DNA from: JACQWX01 sp041662295
GTDB taxonomy: Bacteria; Elusimicrobiota; Elusimicrobia; UBA1565; UBA9628
Length of the DNA stretch: 17,594 nucleotides
Assembly: GCA_041662295.1 (NCBI GenBank)
Contig: JBAZSR010000063.1
Coordinates: 1-17,594 of the forward strand
Direction: 5' to 3'
Below, piece after piece: positions 7,237 through 14,227 of this stretch (the first letter of the stretch is position 1; each line of letters starts with the position of its first letter). The position numbers and the translations under genes are program-made. The notes beneath the pieces were generated by a model. It did not search any database. It had not been told where the DNA came from and was given only the letters and a program-made list of their open reading frames with translations.

Positions 7237-8352
7237 CTACCAGACGGATTCGGGCTGCTTCATGAGCTCGGCGAACGCCTCCACGACCTTCGGGTCGTAG
7301 GCCTTCCCGGACCCGCTCTGGGCCTCGGCCAGCGCCCGCGGGTAGAGGTCCGGCGGCCGCAGGCCGACCATGCGGATCTCCTCCATGGACTCCACGAGAT
7401 GCAGGATGCGCGCGCCCACCGGGATGGCGTCCCCCGAGAGCTTGCTGGGGAAGCCCGTCCCGTCGAAGTTCTCGTGGTGGGACTGGATCATGGGCAGGGA
7501 GCCCTCGATCATGCGGATGCCCTCGAGCATCTTGACGGACATCGCGGGGTGGAGCTCCTCCGCGGCCTTGATGATCCCGAAGTCCGAGAGCACCGAGGGG
7601 TTGTTGAAGGCGACGTAGCCCACGTCGTGCAGGATGCCGGCGTAGTAGAGCATCCGGTACTCGTAGTCGTCGATGCCCAGCAGGCGGCCCATGGCGCACG
7701 CGAGCTTGGCCGAGCGCATGGGGTGGCCGGTCATGGCGGGCTTGGAGGTCTCGATGACGGCGCCCATGATCTCCAGCATGTGGGAGAAGAAGTTCTTCTG
7801 GTCCGCCATGATCTTGGTGTTCGTGATGGCGACCGACGCCAGCGAGGCCAGGCTCTGCAGGAGCTTCAAGTCCTCGGCCGTGTAGGAGCCCGTCTTCTTG
7901 TTGAGGACCTCCACCACGCCCACGACCTCCCCGCGGTACTCCATGTGCACCGCGAGGATCGAGCGCGTCACGAAGCCCGAGGCCTTGTCGAACTTGCCCG
8001 CGAAGCGGGGGTCCTTCTGGCAGTCGACGACGATCTCGGGCTTCCTGTTCTGCGCCACCGAGCCGCCGATGCCCGTGCCGATGGGGAGCAGCATGGACTT
8101 CAAGGCTCTGGACTTCTCGCCCGAGGCCACCTTGAAGTAGAGGCTCTTCTTGTCGTCGGTCACGAGCATGGTCGAACTCGCCTCGCTGTCGAGGAGCTTC
8201 TCCGCCGCGGCCCCGATCTTCATGAGGAGGGAGTCGAGGTCCAGCGTCGAGTTCAGCGTGTTGGCGATCTCGAAGAGCTGGAGCGCCGTCTCGATGTCGT
8301 GCGTGTGGGCGGCCCCTGCCGCCGTCTGGGCCTGATCAGTGGTCTCAGCCAT
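7237..8352 (-). CDS. GAF-domain protein with variant HD-GYP domain
   Basis: The protein has 371 residues. A GAF domain spans about 25-180 (LPIGTGIGGSVAQNRKPEIV, then SILAVHMEYRGEVVGVVEVL). An HD-GYP-type domain spans about 190-365. Retained metal-site features are H210 (GHPMRS), H242-D243 (AGILHDVGY), H268 (LHPAMS) and H292/H293-E (HHENFDGTGFP). Departures from the active family are: Y in place of K after HD-x-G, GTGFP in place of GxGYP, and E321 where VAD normally has Asp (ARILHLVES). Family members split cyclic di-GMP, but this copy could be weakened or a sensor. It starts 3 nt after the PilB-like stop with GGAGAAGGAG just upstream, so it is co-translated with the motor ATPase. A role in controlling that machine is inference from position. 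Confidence 0.88.
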   Translation of the reverse strand: MAETTDQAQTAAGAAHTHDIETALQLFEIANTLNSTLDLDSLLMKIGAAAEKLLDSEASSTMLVTDDKKSLYFKVASGEKSRALKSMLLPIGTGIGGSVAQNRKPEIVVDCQKDPRFAGKFDKASGFVTRSILAVHMEYRGEVVGVVEVLNKKTGSYTAEDLKLLQSLASLASVAITNTKIMADQKNFFSHMLEIMGAVIETSKPAMTGHPMRSAKLACAMGRLLGIDDYEYRMLYYAGILHDVGYVAFNNPSVLSDFGIIKAAEELHPAMSVKMLEGIRMIEGSLPMIQSHHENFDGTGFPSKLSGDAIPVGARILHLVESMEEIRMVGLRPPDLYPRALAEAQSGSGKAYDPKVVEAFAELMKQPESVW

Positions 8353-8355
8353 GGC

Positions 8356-10179
8356 TTACTCCTTCTCCTCTTGGCCGCCGAGGACTTCGCGGACCGTGGT
8401 GAGGCCGAGTTTGACTTTCTCGAGCCCGTCTTGGACCAGCAGGCGCATGCCCAGCTTGCGCGCCGCGGCGCGCAGGGGGTCGGCGGCCACGGTCTGGAGC
8501 ATGAATCCTCGCAGCTCCTCCGAGAGGACCATGAGCTCGTGCATGCCCACCCGGCCCTTGTAGCCCGTGTTGTTGCAGACCGGGCACCCCTTGGGCGCGA
8601 AGAGCTTCGTGCCCGCGGGAAGCTCGACCTGGTTCTCCTCGAAGATCTTCTTCTCCTCGTCCTTGGGCTCGCGCTGTTCCTTACACTCGGGGCAGAGGCG
8701 CCGGGAGAGGCGCTGGGCCAGGACGGCCTTGACCGTGGCCACGACCATGAACTCCGGGACGTGCATGTCGACCATGCGCGAGATGGAGGAGGGAGCGTCG
8801 TTGGTGTGGATGGTCGAGAACACCAAGTGGCCGGTCATGGCGGCCTCCATGGCGAGGGGGCAGGTCTCCCGGTCGCGGATTTCGCCGACCATGATCACGT
8901 CCGGGTCCAAGCGCAGGAAGGAGCGCAGGGCCGTGGCGAAGTCGAACTTCTTGTCCTCGCCGAGCTTCAAGTCCGGGTTGACCGGGACCTGCACGATGCC
9001 GTCGAGGTTGTACTCGACCGGGTTCTCGGCGGTGATGATCTTGATGTCCGGCCGGTTGACGTAGTTCAGCGCGGCGTAGAGGGTCGTGGATTTGCCCGAG
9101 CCCGTCGGGCCGCACACCACCACCAGCCCGAAGTTCTTCTTGCCTCCGATGCCCTTGAGCAGGCCGAGGAAGGTGTTGAGGGTGTCGGGGAGGAAGCCCA
9201 TCTTGTTGATGTCGACCTGGACGGACCGGCGGTCGAGTATGCGCATGACGCACGACTCGCCATAGACCGTGGGCACCATCTCGACGCGGAACTCCAGCGG
9301 GTTGCCCTGGTTCAAGACCTGGATGCGTCCCGACTGCGGGATGCGCCGCTCCGTGATGTTCATCGAGTTCGTCATGATCTTGAGCTTCGCGGCCAGGGCG
9401 AACCGGTAGGGCCAGGGGATGGAGAAGGGGCCGGCCCGGAGCATGCCGTCCACGCGGAAGCGCAGGACGACCTTGGAGTTCTTGCCCGTGGGGTCCTCCA
9501 TGGGCTCGATGTGGATGTCCGAGGCCTTCATCTTGATGGCCGCCAGGATGATGGCGTTGACCATCTTCTCGACCTCGGGGGCCGAGGCGTCGACCTTGGT
9601 GATGTCGTCGACCTTGCGCGACTCCTTGACGACCTCCAGGCCCGCCGCGCCCTGGTCCGGGGTGTAGTTATCGAGGAAGCTCTTGCCCGAGGCCTCCTCG
9701 TCCTGCTTGATCTTCGACATCAGGGCGCCGCCGCCCTTGCCGTAGGCCGCGTCGATGTTGGAGACGATGTCCATCGGCAGGGCGAGGAAGGGCTTGATCT
9801 CCATGCCCGTGCGGGTCTGGAGGTCCTCGGTGACGAACATGTCGAGGGGGTTGGCCATGGCGACCGAGAGCGAGCTCTCGCCCTTCTCGAAGGGGAGCAC
9901 CAGGGAGCGCCGGGCCACGGACTCGGGGATGATCTTGACCGTGTCGCCGTCGACCTCCATGTTGACGATGTCCACGACCTCGACCTTCCACTCCTCGGAG
10001 AGCAGCGCGAGCATGGCCTCCTTGGTCATGAGGTCCTTCTCGAGGAGCACCGTCTGGATCGGCTTGTTGGAGGTGTTGGCCTCGGCCTCGGCCTGCGCGA
10101 GCTTGTCGTCGTCGACAGGCTTGCGCTCGGTGAGGATCTCCATCACCGTCTTGTGTCGCTGGACGCCTTTGACTGCCAT
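8356..10179 (-). CDS. pilB: Type II secretion / type IV pilus assembly ATPase (GspE/PilB family)
   Basis: The protein has 607 residues. It is a cytoplasmic hexameric ATPase that powers pilin or pseudopilin polymerisation. The N-terminal MshEN-like region (about 10-150) contains the ANPLD turn typical of these domains. Later motifs are the Asp box ASDIHIEP (219-226), Walker A GPTGSGKSTT (357-366), Walker B FLRLDPDVIMVGEIRDRET (421-439), and the His box TGHLVFSTIHTND (449-461). The zinc-binding tetracysteine CPEC (496-499) and CPVC (532-535) is characteristic of GspE/PilB and absent from PilT. GGGAGAAG precedes the ATG. It heads a five-gene operon. No pilin, PilC or PilQ gene lies in the window, so assignment to pili or to type II secretion is not settled. 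Confidence 0.92.
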   Translation of the reverse strand: MAVKGVQRHKTVMEILTERKPVDDDKLAQAEAEANTSNKPIQTVLLEKDLMTKEAMLALLSEEWKVEVVDIVNMEVDGDTVKIIPESVARRSLVLPFEKGESSLSVAMANPLDMFVTEDLQTRTGMEIKPFLALPMDIVSNIDAAYGKGGGALMSKIKQDEEASGKSFLDNYTPDQGAAGLEVVKESRKVDDITKVDASAPEVEKMVNAIILAAIKMKASDIHIEPMEDPTGKNSKVVLRFRVDGMLRAGPFSIPWPYRFALAAKLKIMTNSMNITERRIPQSGRIQVLNQGNPLEFRVEMVPTVYGESCVMRILDRRSVQVDINKMGFLPDTLNTFLGLLKGIGGKKNFGLVVVCGPTGSGKSTTLYAALNYVNRPDIKIITAENPVEYNLDGIVQVPVNPDLKLGEDKKFDFATALRSFLRLDPDVIMVGEIRDRETCPLAMEAAMTGHLVFSTIHTNDAPSSISRMVDMHVPEFMVVATVKAVLAQRLSRRLCPECKEQREPKDEEKKIFEENQVELPAGTKLFAPKGCPVCNNTGYKGRVGMHELMVLSEELRGFMLQTVAADPLRAAARKLGMRLLVQDGLEKVKLGLTTVREVLGGQEEKE

Positions 10180-10232
10180 GGCTTCTCCCTGGGCCGCGCC
10201 CCCGCATTCCGACCGGAGGTCCGGCCCCGTAG

Positions 10233-10241
10233 ATTATGTCA
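10233..10241 (-). promoter_or_regulatory. Extended -10 promoter of the pilB-type operon
   Basis: On the minus strand TG-A-CATAAT (10241-10233) forms an extended -10 box inside a short AT-rich patch of otherwise GC-rich DNA. The predicted start near 10226 gives a leader of about 47 nt. No good -35 box is visible, which fits extended -10 promoters. Confidence 0.5.
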
Positions 10242-10295
10242 TTTCTTACTAAAATAATCCTCGGTCGTTCAATATCAGCGGAAGCCGGGACAGCG

Positions 10296-10712
10296 TCAGC
10301 GGCCGCCGGAGCCCGGACTGCGGAACTCCACGCGATCGTTGACCGAGACCGAGCCCTTGAGCGACCCTCCCGGAAGCTCGAGCACGCTGTGGCTGTCGAC
10401 GAGCCCAGGCAGCCAGGGGGCGAGCCTCCAGGGACCGAGGTCCTCGGACACCTTCACGACCTTCAGGCGCTCGTCGAGGAAGAGGACGTCGATGGAAAAG
10501 CGCATGAAGAAGGTGTGGATCTGGGGGCACGGGATGATCCAGAGCCCCTCCCCCTCCGGCAGGGAGTCGCGCCCCAACAGGCCCCTCATCCGGTCCCGGA
10601 GGGACTCGGCCTTGGCTACCCTGGCCGCGACCAGCCTGCCGCGGGTGGCGTTGAAAGCCTGAAGGAGACCTAGGGGAGAGCCGCCGCCCTCCAGAGGTCC
10701 GTGACCGGTCAC
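10296..10712 (-). CDS. DUF192 family protein
   Basis: The protein has 138 residues. The DUF192 core is clear: AKAESLRDRMRGLLGRDSLP (33-52), GLWIIPCPQIHTFFMRFSID (56-75), VLFLDERLKVVKV (76-88), and SHSVLELPGG (107-116), ending SVNDRVEF. DUF192 proteins are small, beta-rich and often exported, and their function is unknown. No clear signal peptide is seen with this start. GTG at 10712 is chosen because it follows the subtilase stop by 7 nt. The frame has no good ATG before the conserved core, so the true start could be a few codons later. The start overlaps a perfect 12-bp palindrome (10701-10712). It is probably co-transcribed with the protease. Confidence 0.85.
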   Translation of the reverse strand: MTGHGPLEGGGSPLGLLQAFNATRGRLVAARVAKAESLRDRMRGLLGRDSLPEGEGLWIIPCPQIHTFFMRFSIDVLFLDERLKVVKVSEDLGPWRLAPWLPGLVDSHSVLELPGGSLKGSVSVNDRVEFRSPGSGGR

Positions 10713-10719
10713 GGGCCGC

Positions 10720-12399
10720 CTACCGCACCACGGTCAGCCGGCCCACGGCCCCGCCCTTGTCCGTGGTCACGACGAAGGTGTAGACGCCGGAGGCCACCTT
10801 CCGACCAGCGGTATTCGTGCCGTCCCAGGACGTGACGGTCATCTCCTTCACGAGGCGGCCGCCGGAGTCGTAGACCTTGACAACCGTATCTCTACCCTGG
10901 ACCGAGACAGGAATCGTCAGTGTGACCTGGCCATCCGAGGTCGGCCGGAATGGATTTGGGAATGCAATGGCCTTCTGGTCCCCCTCGAAATCGACCAACG
11001 TCCCACGAGCAGCAAGCCGGAGGGCCCGAAAGGCATTGAGACGACCTGCCCCCCCTATCTCCGCCGATACCCCGATGTTGTCCGCTGCAAGCCGTAAAGT
11101 CTGCTTGACCTGGTCCGCAGTGTAGAGGGACCTCGCTGACCAGACCAGGGCTGAGGTGCCCGCCTCAATGGGCGCAGCGAAGGAAGTCCCCGAGGCGGTG
11201 CCGTAACTGTTACCGATGCTCGAGGTAAGAACATTGACCCCTGGGGCCACGATGCCGCTGGCGGCCATAGCCGTACCGCGCGAGGAGAAGGAAGCGACCG
11301 TGTTGGCCTGGTCAGTCGCGCCCACAGGCATGACCCCTGTGCAGTTCGCCGGGGACATGACAGCGTCCCCGTCGTTGCCGGCCGAGGCCACGAGCAGGAG
11401 CCCGGCGTTGACCGCGTTGGTCACCGCGACCTGCAGCGCCGCGGGGCAGGTCACGGCGTCTCCGATGCTCATGTTCACCACGACCTTGCCGATGCCTGCG
11501 GTGCCGTGCAGGGTCTGGGCATGGGCGATGGCATTGACCACAGACGGGACCGAAGTGGCGCATCCTGATGCCTGACAGCCGCCCGCGGCCTCCAGACAGT
11601 CGGCATCTCGAAAGACTTTTAGCGAAATCAGGCCCGCGCCCCAGGACATGCCCGCGATTCCCATGCCATTGTCCGTCGAAGCTGCGGCCAAGCCTGCCAC
11701 CCGGGTCGCGTGGTTGCACGCCGGCGTCGACGGCTGATTCGCGGATTGAGCTCCGCCAGCGTTTGGATTAAAGAACTGGCTCGTGCCCACAAGCTTGCCG
11801 CTCAGGTCGCCGTGCGCGGCCTCGATGCCTGTGTCGATGACCGCCACCGTGACATTGGCGGTACCGCCTGTCTCGAACTGCCAAGCACTCGGCGCGTTGA
11901 CCTGCAGGTGCGCCCACTGCGAGGAGAAATAAGGGTCGTTGGGGGTCCGGTTGACCCGGAGAACGTGACTGGGCTCGACCAGTTCTGCGCCCGGAAGAGT
12001 CCTGGCCCATGCCATGCCCTCGGAGACCTTCATGCCCGGCGGCAGGTCGATGAGGGTCCAACCCGTGCCAGCGACCTCGCCGCGGTCCATCGCGCCCTTG
12101 GCAGCCATAACGGCGGAGCGCTCCGCCTTGACGTCAGCAGGGGACTTGCCTTCAGCCGGCGCGCCTGCTCCCGCCTCCCCCGCTCCCGGCGCGCCTGCGC
12201 CTGACCCGCCTGCTCCTGCGTCGCCGACTGGCGAGGTCGAGAACCGCACCAGCACCTGGCCTGCGACCACCTCCATGGGCTTGCCCCCAGCCACGCGAGG
12301 CAAGGTCTCGATGGGAATGGCCCGGCAAAGGCCGGGAAATGCCAATACCGCAAGGCATGCAGCGAAGACGTCGACTTGTCGGAAGAAAAGTCTTTTCAT
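10720..12399 (-). CDS. Secreted subtilisin-like serine protease with C-terminal sorting-type domain
   Basis: The protein has 559 residues. In order it has a signal peptide (1-27, ending GLCRA), a fervidolysin-type propeptide (about 42-150, GQVLVRF to PSHVLRVNRTPNDPYFSSQW), the S8 catalytic domain (about 165-465), and a FlgD-like C-terminal domain (about 475-559, AFPNPFRPT to SGVYTFVV). The catalytic triad is D189 (VAVIDTGIE), H230 (CNHATRVAGLAA) and S406 (GTSFAAP), with oxyanion N342 (SAGNDG). The usual HGTHVAG motif is changed to HATRVAG. A Gly/Ala-rich stretch (61-84) is inserted in the propeptide. Several Cys pairs in 228-353 fit disulfides in an exported protein. C-terminal domains of this type often act as sorting or anchoring modules in diderms. 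The start has no Shine-Dalgarno sequence and lies beside an AT-rich palindromic region. Confidence 0.93.
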   Translation of the reverse strand: MKRLFFRQVDVFAACLAVLAFPGLCRAIPIETLPRVAGGKPMEVVAGQVLVRFSTSPVGDAGAGGSGAGAPGAGEAGAGAPAEGKSPADVKAERSAVMAAKGAMDRGEVAGTGWTLIDLPPGMKVSEGMAWARTLPGAELVEPSHVLRVNRTPNDPYFSSQWAHLQVNAPSAWQFETGGTANVTVAVIDTGIEAAHGDLSGKLVGTSQFFNPNAGGAQSANQPSTPACNHATRVAGLAAASTDNGMGIAGMSWGAGLISLKVFRDADCLEAAGGCQASGCATSVPSVVNAIAHAQTLHGTAGIGKVVVNMSIGDAVTCPAALQVAVTNAVNAGLLLVASAGNDGDAVMSPANCTGVMPVGATDQANTVASFSSRGTAMAASGIVAPGVNVLTSSIGNSYGTASGTSFAAPIEAGTSALVWSARSLYTADQVKQTLRLAADNIGVSAEIGGAGRLNAFRALRLAARGTLVDFEGDQKAIAFPNPFRPTSDGQVTLTIPVSVQGRDTVVKVYDSGGRLVKEMTVTSWDGTNTAGRKVASGVYTFVVTTDKGGAVGRLTVVR

Positions 12400-12416
12400 T
12401 ATATATGTTTATTGAC

Positions 12417-12444
12417 ATTTTACTGCCAGCGCTGGCAGTAAAAT
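12417..12444. promoter_or_regulatory. Perfect 28-bp palindrome upstream of the subtilase (candidate operator)
   Basis: Two 14-nt arms (ATTTTACTGCCAGC and its complement) meet with no spacer, 17 nt upstream of the subtilase start codon (12399). The surrounding 12390-12490 stretch is strikingly AT-rich compared with the window. No T tract follows on either side in terminator fashion. A homodimeric regulator site is the simplest reading. TAAAAT in the right-hand arm, read on the minus strand, might serve as a -10 box. Confidence 0.6.
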
Positions 12445-12497
12445 CCTAAAAAATCATTCAAGTACCAATACAATTTTGTTCTTAAGTCGACGCTTTT

Positions 12498-12845
12498 TCA
12501 TGCACCGGCAAACCCGCCGCTGCTGACTGCACCGGCAAACCCGCCGCTGCTGACTGCACCGGCAAACCCGCCGCTGCTGACCGCACCAGCAAAGCCGCCG
12601 CTGCTGCCCGCACCAGCAAAGCCGCCGCTGCTGCCCGCACCGGCAAAGCCGCCGCTGCTGCCCGCACCAGCAAAGCCGCCGCTGCTGCCCGCACCGGCAA
12701 ACCCGCCGCTGCTGACCGCACCGGCAAACCCGCCGCTGCTGACTGCACCGGCAAAGTCGGCATGATCGCATGCAACGGCAAAGTCAACAATCTCACAAAC
12801 ACCGGCCGATCCGCTCCAACCAGCAGACAGAACTTTCACAAGCAT
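12498..12845 (-). CDS. Small 9-residue-repeat (FAGAVSSGG) protein, hypothetical
   Basis: A 115-residue open frame starts at ATG 12845, 51 nt after the HAD gene, and ends in TGA at 12498. A 31-residue leader containing VCEIVD and FAVACDHAD precedes nine tandem units FAG-A-(V/G)-SSGG and a last FAGA. Of the four sites that vary between units, three are silent in this frame (GGG/GGC, GCC/GCT, GCA/GCG) and one swaps Val and Gly. In the two other minus frames nearly all the changes alter residues. That pattern supports this frame, although all three are open because the unit is 27 bp. There is no signal peptide, no known domain and only a weak ribosome site. A non-coding minisatellite is the main alternative. 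Confidence 0.45.
   Translation of the reverse strand: MLVKVLSAGWSGSAGVCEIVDFAVACDHADFAGAVSSGGFAGAVSSGGFAGAGSSGGFAGAGSSGGFAGAGSSGGFAGAGSSGGFAGAVSSGGFAGAVSSGGFAGAVSSGGFAGA
12502..12798. repeat. 27-bp tandem repeat array (minisatellite)
   Basis: Nine contiguous 27-bp units (12502-12744) differ at only a few bases, and two decayed units follow (12745-12798). Weaker traces (ACCGGC, ATCGGC) continue to about 12850. Units 1, 2 and 9 are identical; 3 and 8 are identical; 4, 5 and 7 are identical; unit 6 differs from these by one base. There are no unique spacers, so this is not CRISPR. The array probably grew by slippage or unequal crossing-over. Confidence 0.95.
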
Positions 12846-12896
12846 CGGCAGGATCTTGCCAGCCAGCAGACAAGTTCCAAATCAGACCGCGCTGCC

Positions 12897-13586
12897 TCAT
12901 GCCGAAACGCCGTTCTCCTTGCGGATGATCGCCACGAGACCGTGGATGTCCTCGAGCACGAACTCGGCGCCGGAGTCCTTGGTCCCGTGGGTGTCGCCGT
13001 ACTTGGCCCAGGCCGTGCGGATGCCGAGCCGCTTTGCGCCCGCGATGTCGCGCTCCGCCCAGTCGCCCACCATGACGGTCTCCGCGGGCTTGGAGCCGAG
13101 GAGCTCGAGCGCCTTGCGAAACGGCGCCGGCGCGGGCTTGCGCGCGCCCGCGTCCTCGGCCGTGACCACGACCCCGAAGAAGTGGTGCAGGCCCAGGCCC
13201 ACCACCCTCAGCCACGCCTCGAGACGCGGGGCGTCGGAAAGGGCGCCCATCTTGATGCCCATGCGCGTGAGCTCGATCAAGGTCATCTCCACGCGGGGGT
13301 AAAGGGTCATGGAGCCGGTCTTGGCGCGGCGGTAGCCGAGGATGCCGGCCGCGAGGATCTTGTAGTCGATGCGGCCGAGCTCCTTCAGCAGGACCTTGTC
13401 GAGGATGCGCTGGTCCTCGACCCCGTCCTTCCAGTAGATCTCGAAGACCTTCTCGACCATCGCGGACTTCTCCGTCTGGAGGCCCGCGCCGATCATGGCG
13501 TCCACGGCGGAATCCACCGCCGCGCGCTTGGTGCGCATGAAGTCGGTGAGGGTGTTGTCGACGTCGAAGATGACGGTCTTGATCAC
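12897..13586 (-). CDS. HAD superfamily hydrolase (phosphatase-like)
   Basis: The protein has 229 residues and all four HAD motifs: motif I DVDNTL (nucleophile D8, acid D10), motif II LSDAP (S117), motif III K150 (ARKPAPAPF), and motif IV GDWAERD (D175, D180). The helical cap between motifs I and II (about 15-95) makes it a subfamily IA member, like phosphoglycolate phosphatases and other small-molecule phosphatases. Substrate cannot be told. It lies 61 nt downstream of efp on the same strand and may share its transcript. ATG 13586 starts directly at the conserved MIKTVIFDVDNT segment, which supports it. Confidence 0.9.
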   Translation of the reverse strand: MIKTVIFDVDNTLTDFMRTKRAAVDSAVDAMIGAGLQTEKSAMVEKVFEIYWKDGVEDQRILDKVLLKELGRIDYKILAAGILGYRRAKTGSMTLYPRVEMTLIELTRMGIKMGALSDAPRLEAWLRVVGLGLHHFFGVVVTAEDAGARKPAPAPFRKALELLGSKPAETVMVGDWAERDIAGAKRLGIRTAWAKYGDTHGTKDSGAEFVLEDIHGLVAIIRKENGVSA

Positions 13587-13647
13587 TGTTATCGGACCCA
13601 GGTCACGGATCGGATCACTATTGCTGAAAGCAGGCCGCGGACTGGAT

Positions 13648-14211
13648 CTATTCCTTGACGCGCTCCACGTACTGGCAGGTCCGGGTGTCGACCCGGATCT
13701 TGTCGCCCTCCTTCATGAAGAGCGGGACGTTGATCTCCAGGCCCGTGTCGAGGGTCGCAGGCTTGACCATGTTCGAGACCGAGTCGCCCTTGACGCCCGG
13801 CACGGTCGAGACCACGGTCAGGACCACGTTGGCCGGCAGCTCGATGGAGGCCAGGACCCCGTTGATGTAGACCCCGAGGACCTGCATGTTCTCCTTGAGG
13901 AAGCGCGCCTGCTCGCCGAGCTTCGCCTTGGGGAAATTCACCTGCTCGTAGGTCTCGACGTCCATGAACACGGCGTTCTCGCCCTCGTCATAGATGTAGG
14001 TCTTCTCCCGCCGGTTGACGGGGATCTCCTTGAACTTGGTGCCCGAGGAGTAGGACCGCTCCACCACGCCGCCGGTGGCGAGGTTCCGGAGGGTGGCGCG
14101 ATAGACGGCCGCCGCCTGGGACTTGCGATGGTGCTGGGCGTGCAGGACCTCCAGCCACTCCCCCGCGTCCTCGATGACGATTCCCGGCTTCAATTCCGCT
14201 GTCGTGATCAT
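13648..14211 (-). CDS. efp: Translation elongation factor P
   Basis: The protein has 187 residues, normal for EF-P, with a KOW-like N domain and two OB domains. Strong matches are TYIYDEGENAVFMDVETYEQ (about 70-89), KGDSVSNMVKPATLDTGLEI, and the near-invariant C-terminal VPLFMKEGDKIRVDTRTCQY. EF-P enters the ribosomal E/P region to relieve stalling at polyproline. The odd point is the N-domain loop. Where E. coli has P-G-K34-G, this protein aligns as K30-S31-Q32-A33 within HHRKSQAAAVYR, so the residue normally modified is Gln. GAGGGG lies about 10 nt before the ATG. The gene is divergent from the GT9 gene with 16 nt between the two start codons. Confidence 0.95.
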   Translation of the reverse strand: MITTAELKPGIVIEDAGEWLEVLHAQHHRKSQAAAVYRATLRNLATGGVVERSYSSGTKFKEIPVNRREKTYIYDEGENAVFMDVETYEQVNFPKAKLGEQARFLKENMQVLGVYINGVLASIELPANVVLTVVSTVPGVKGDSVSNMVKPATLDTGLEINVPLFMKEGDKIRVDTRTCQYVERVKE

Positions 14212-14212
14212 T

Positions 14213-14221
14213 TGTTACAAT
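14213..14221 (+). promoter_or_regulatory. Extended -10 promoter of the GT9 gene, leaderless arrangement
   Basis: TG-T-TACAAT (14213-14221) is a near-ideal extended -10 box. Its end lies 6 nt before the ATG at 14228, which puts the expected transcription start on the A of the start codon. It fills the whole 16-nt gap to efp, so it must overlap the 5' untranslated part of efp. Confidence 0.6.
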
Positions 14222-14227
14222 CCCCTC

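Noticed and set aside
5674..10257. Very long plus-strand open frame (1527 codons) across the pilB-type operon
   Set aside because: It is antisense to five well-supported genes. Its composition is rich in Leu, Gly, Asp, His and Arg with no domain. It is a GC-driven shadow of biased codon use.
10701..10712. 12-bp palindrome GTGACCGGTCAC at the DUF192 start as an operator
   Set aside because: It is coding or start-codon sequence inside an apparent two-gene operon, with no -10 box nearby. A 12-bp palindrome in GC-rich DNA can arise by chance.
12502..12798. CRISPR array
   Set aside because: The 27-bp units are contiguous with no unique spacers, and no cas genes are present.
13587..13647. Promoter between efp and the HAD gene
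   Set aside because: Short repeats of GATCACT are visible, but there is no convincing -10/-35 pair. Read-through from efp is just as likely.
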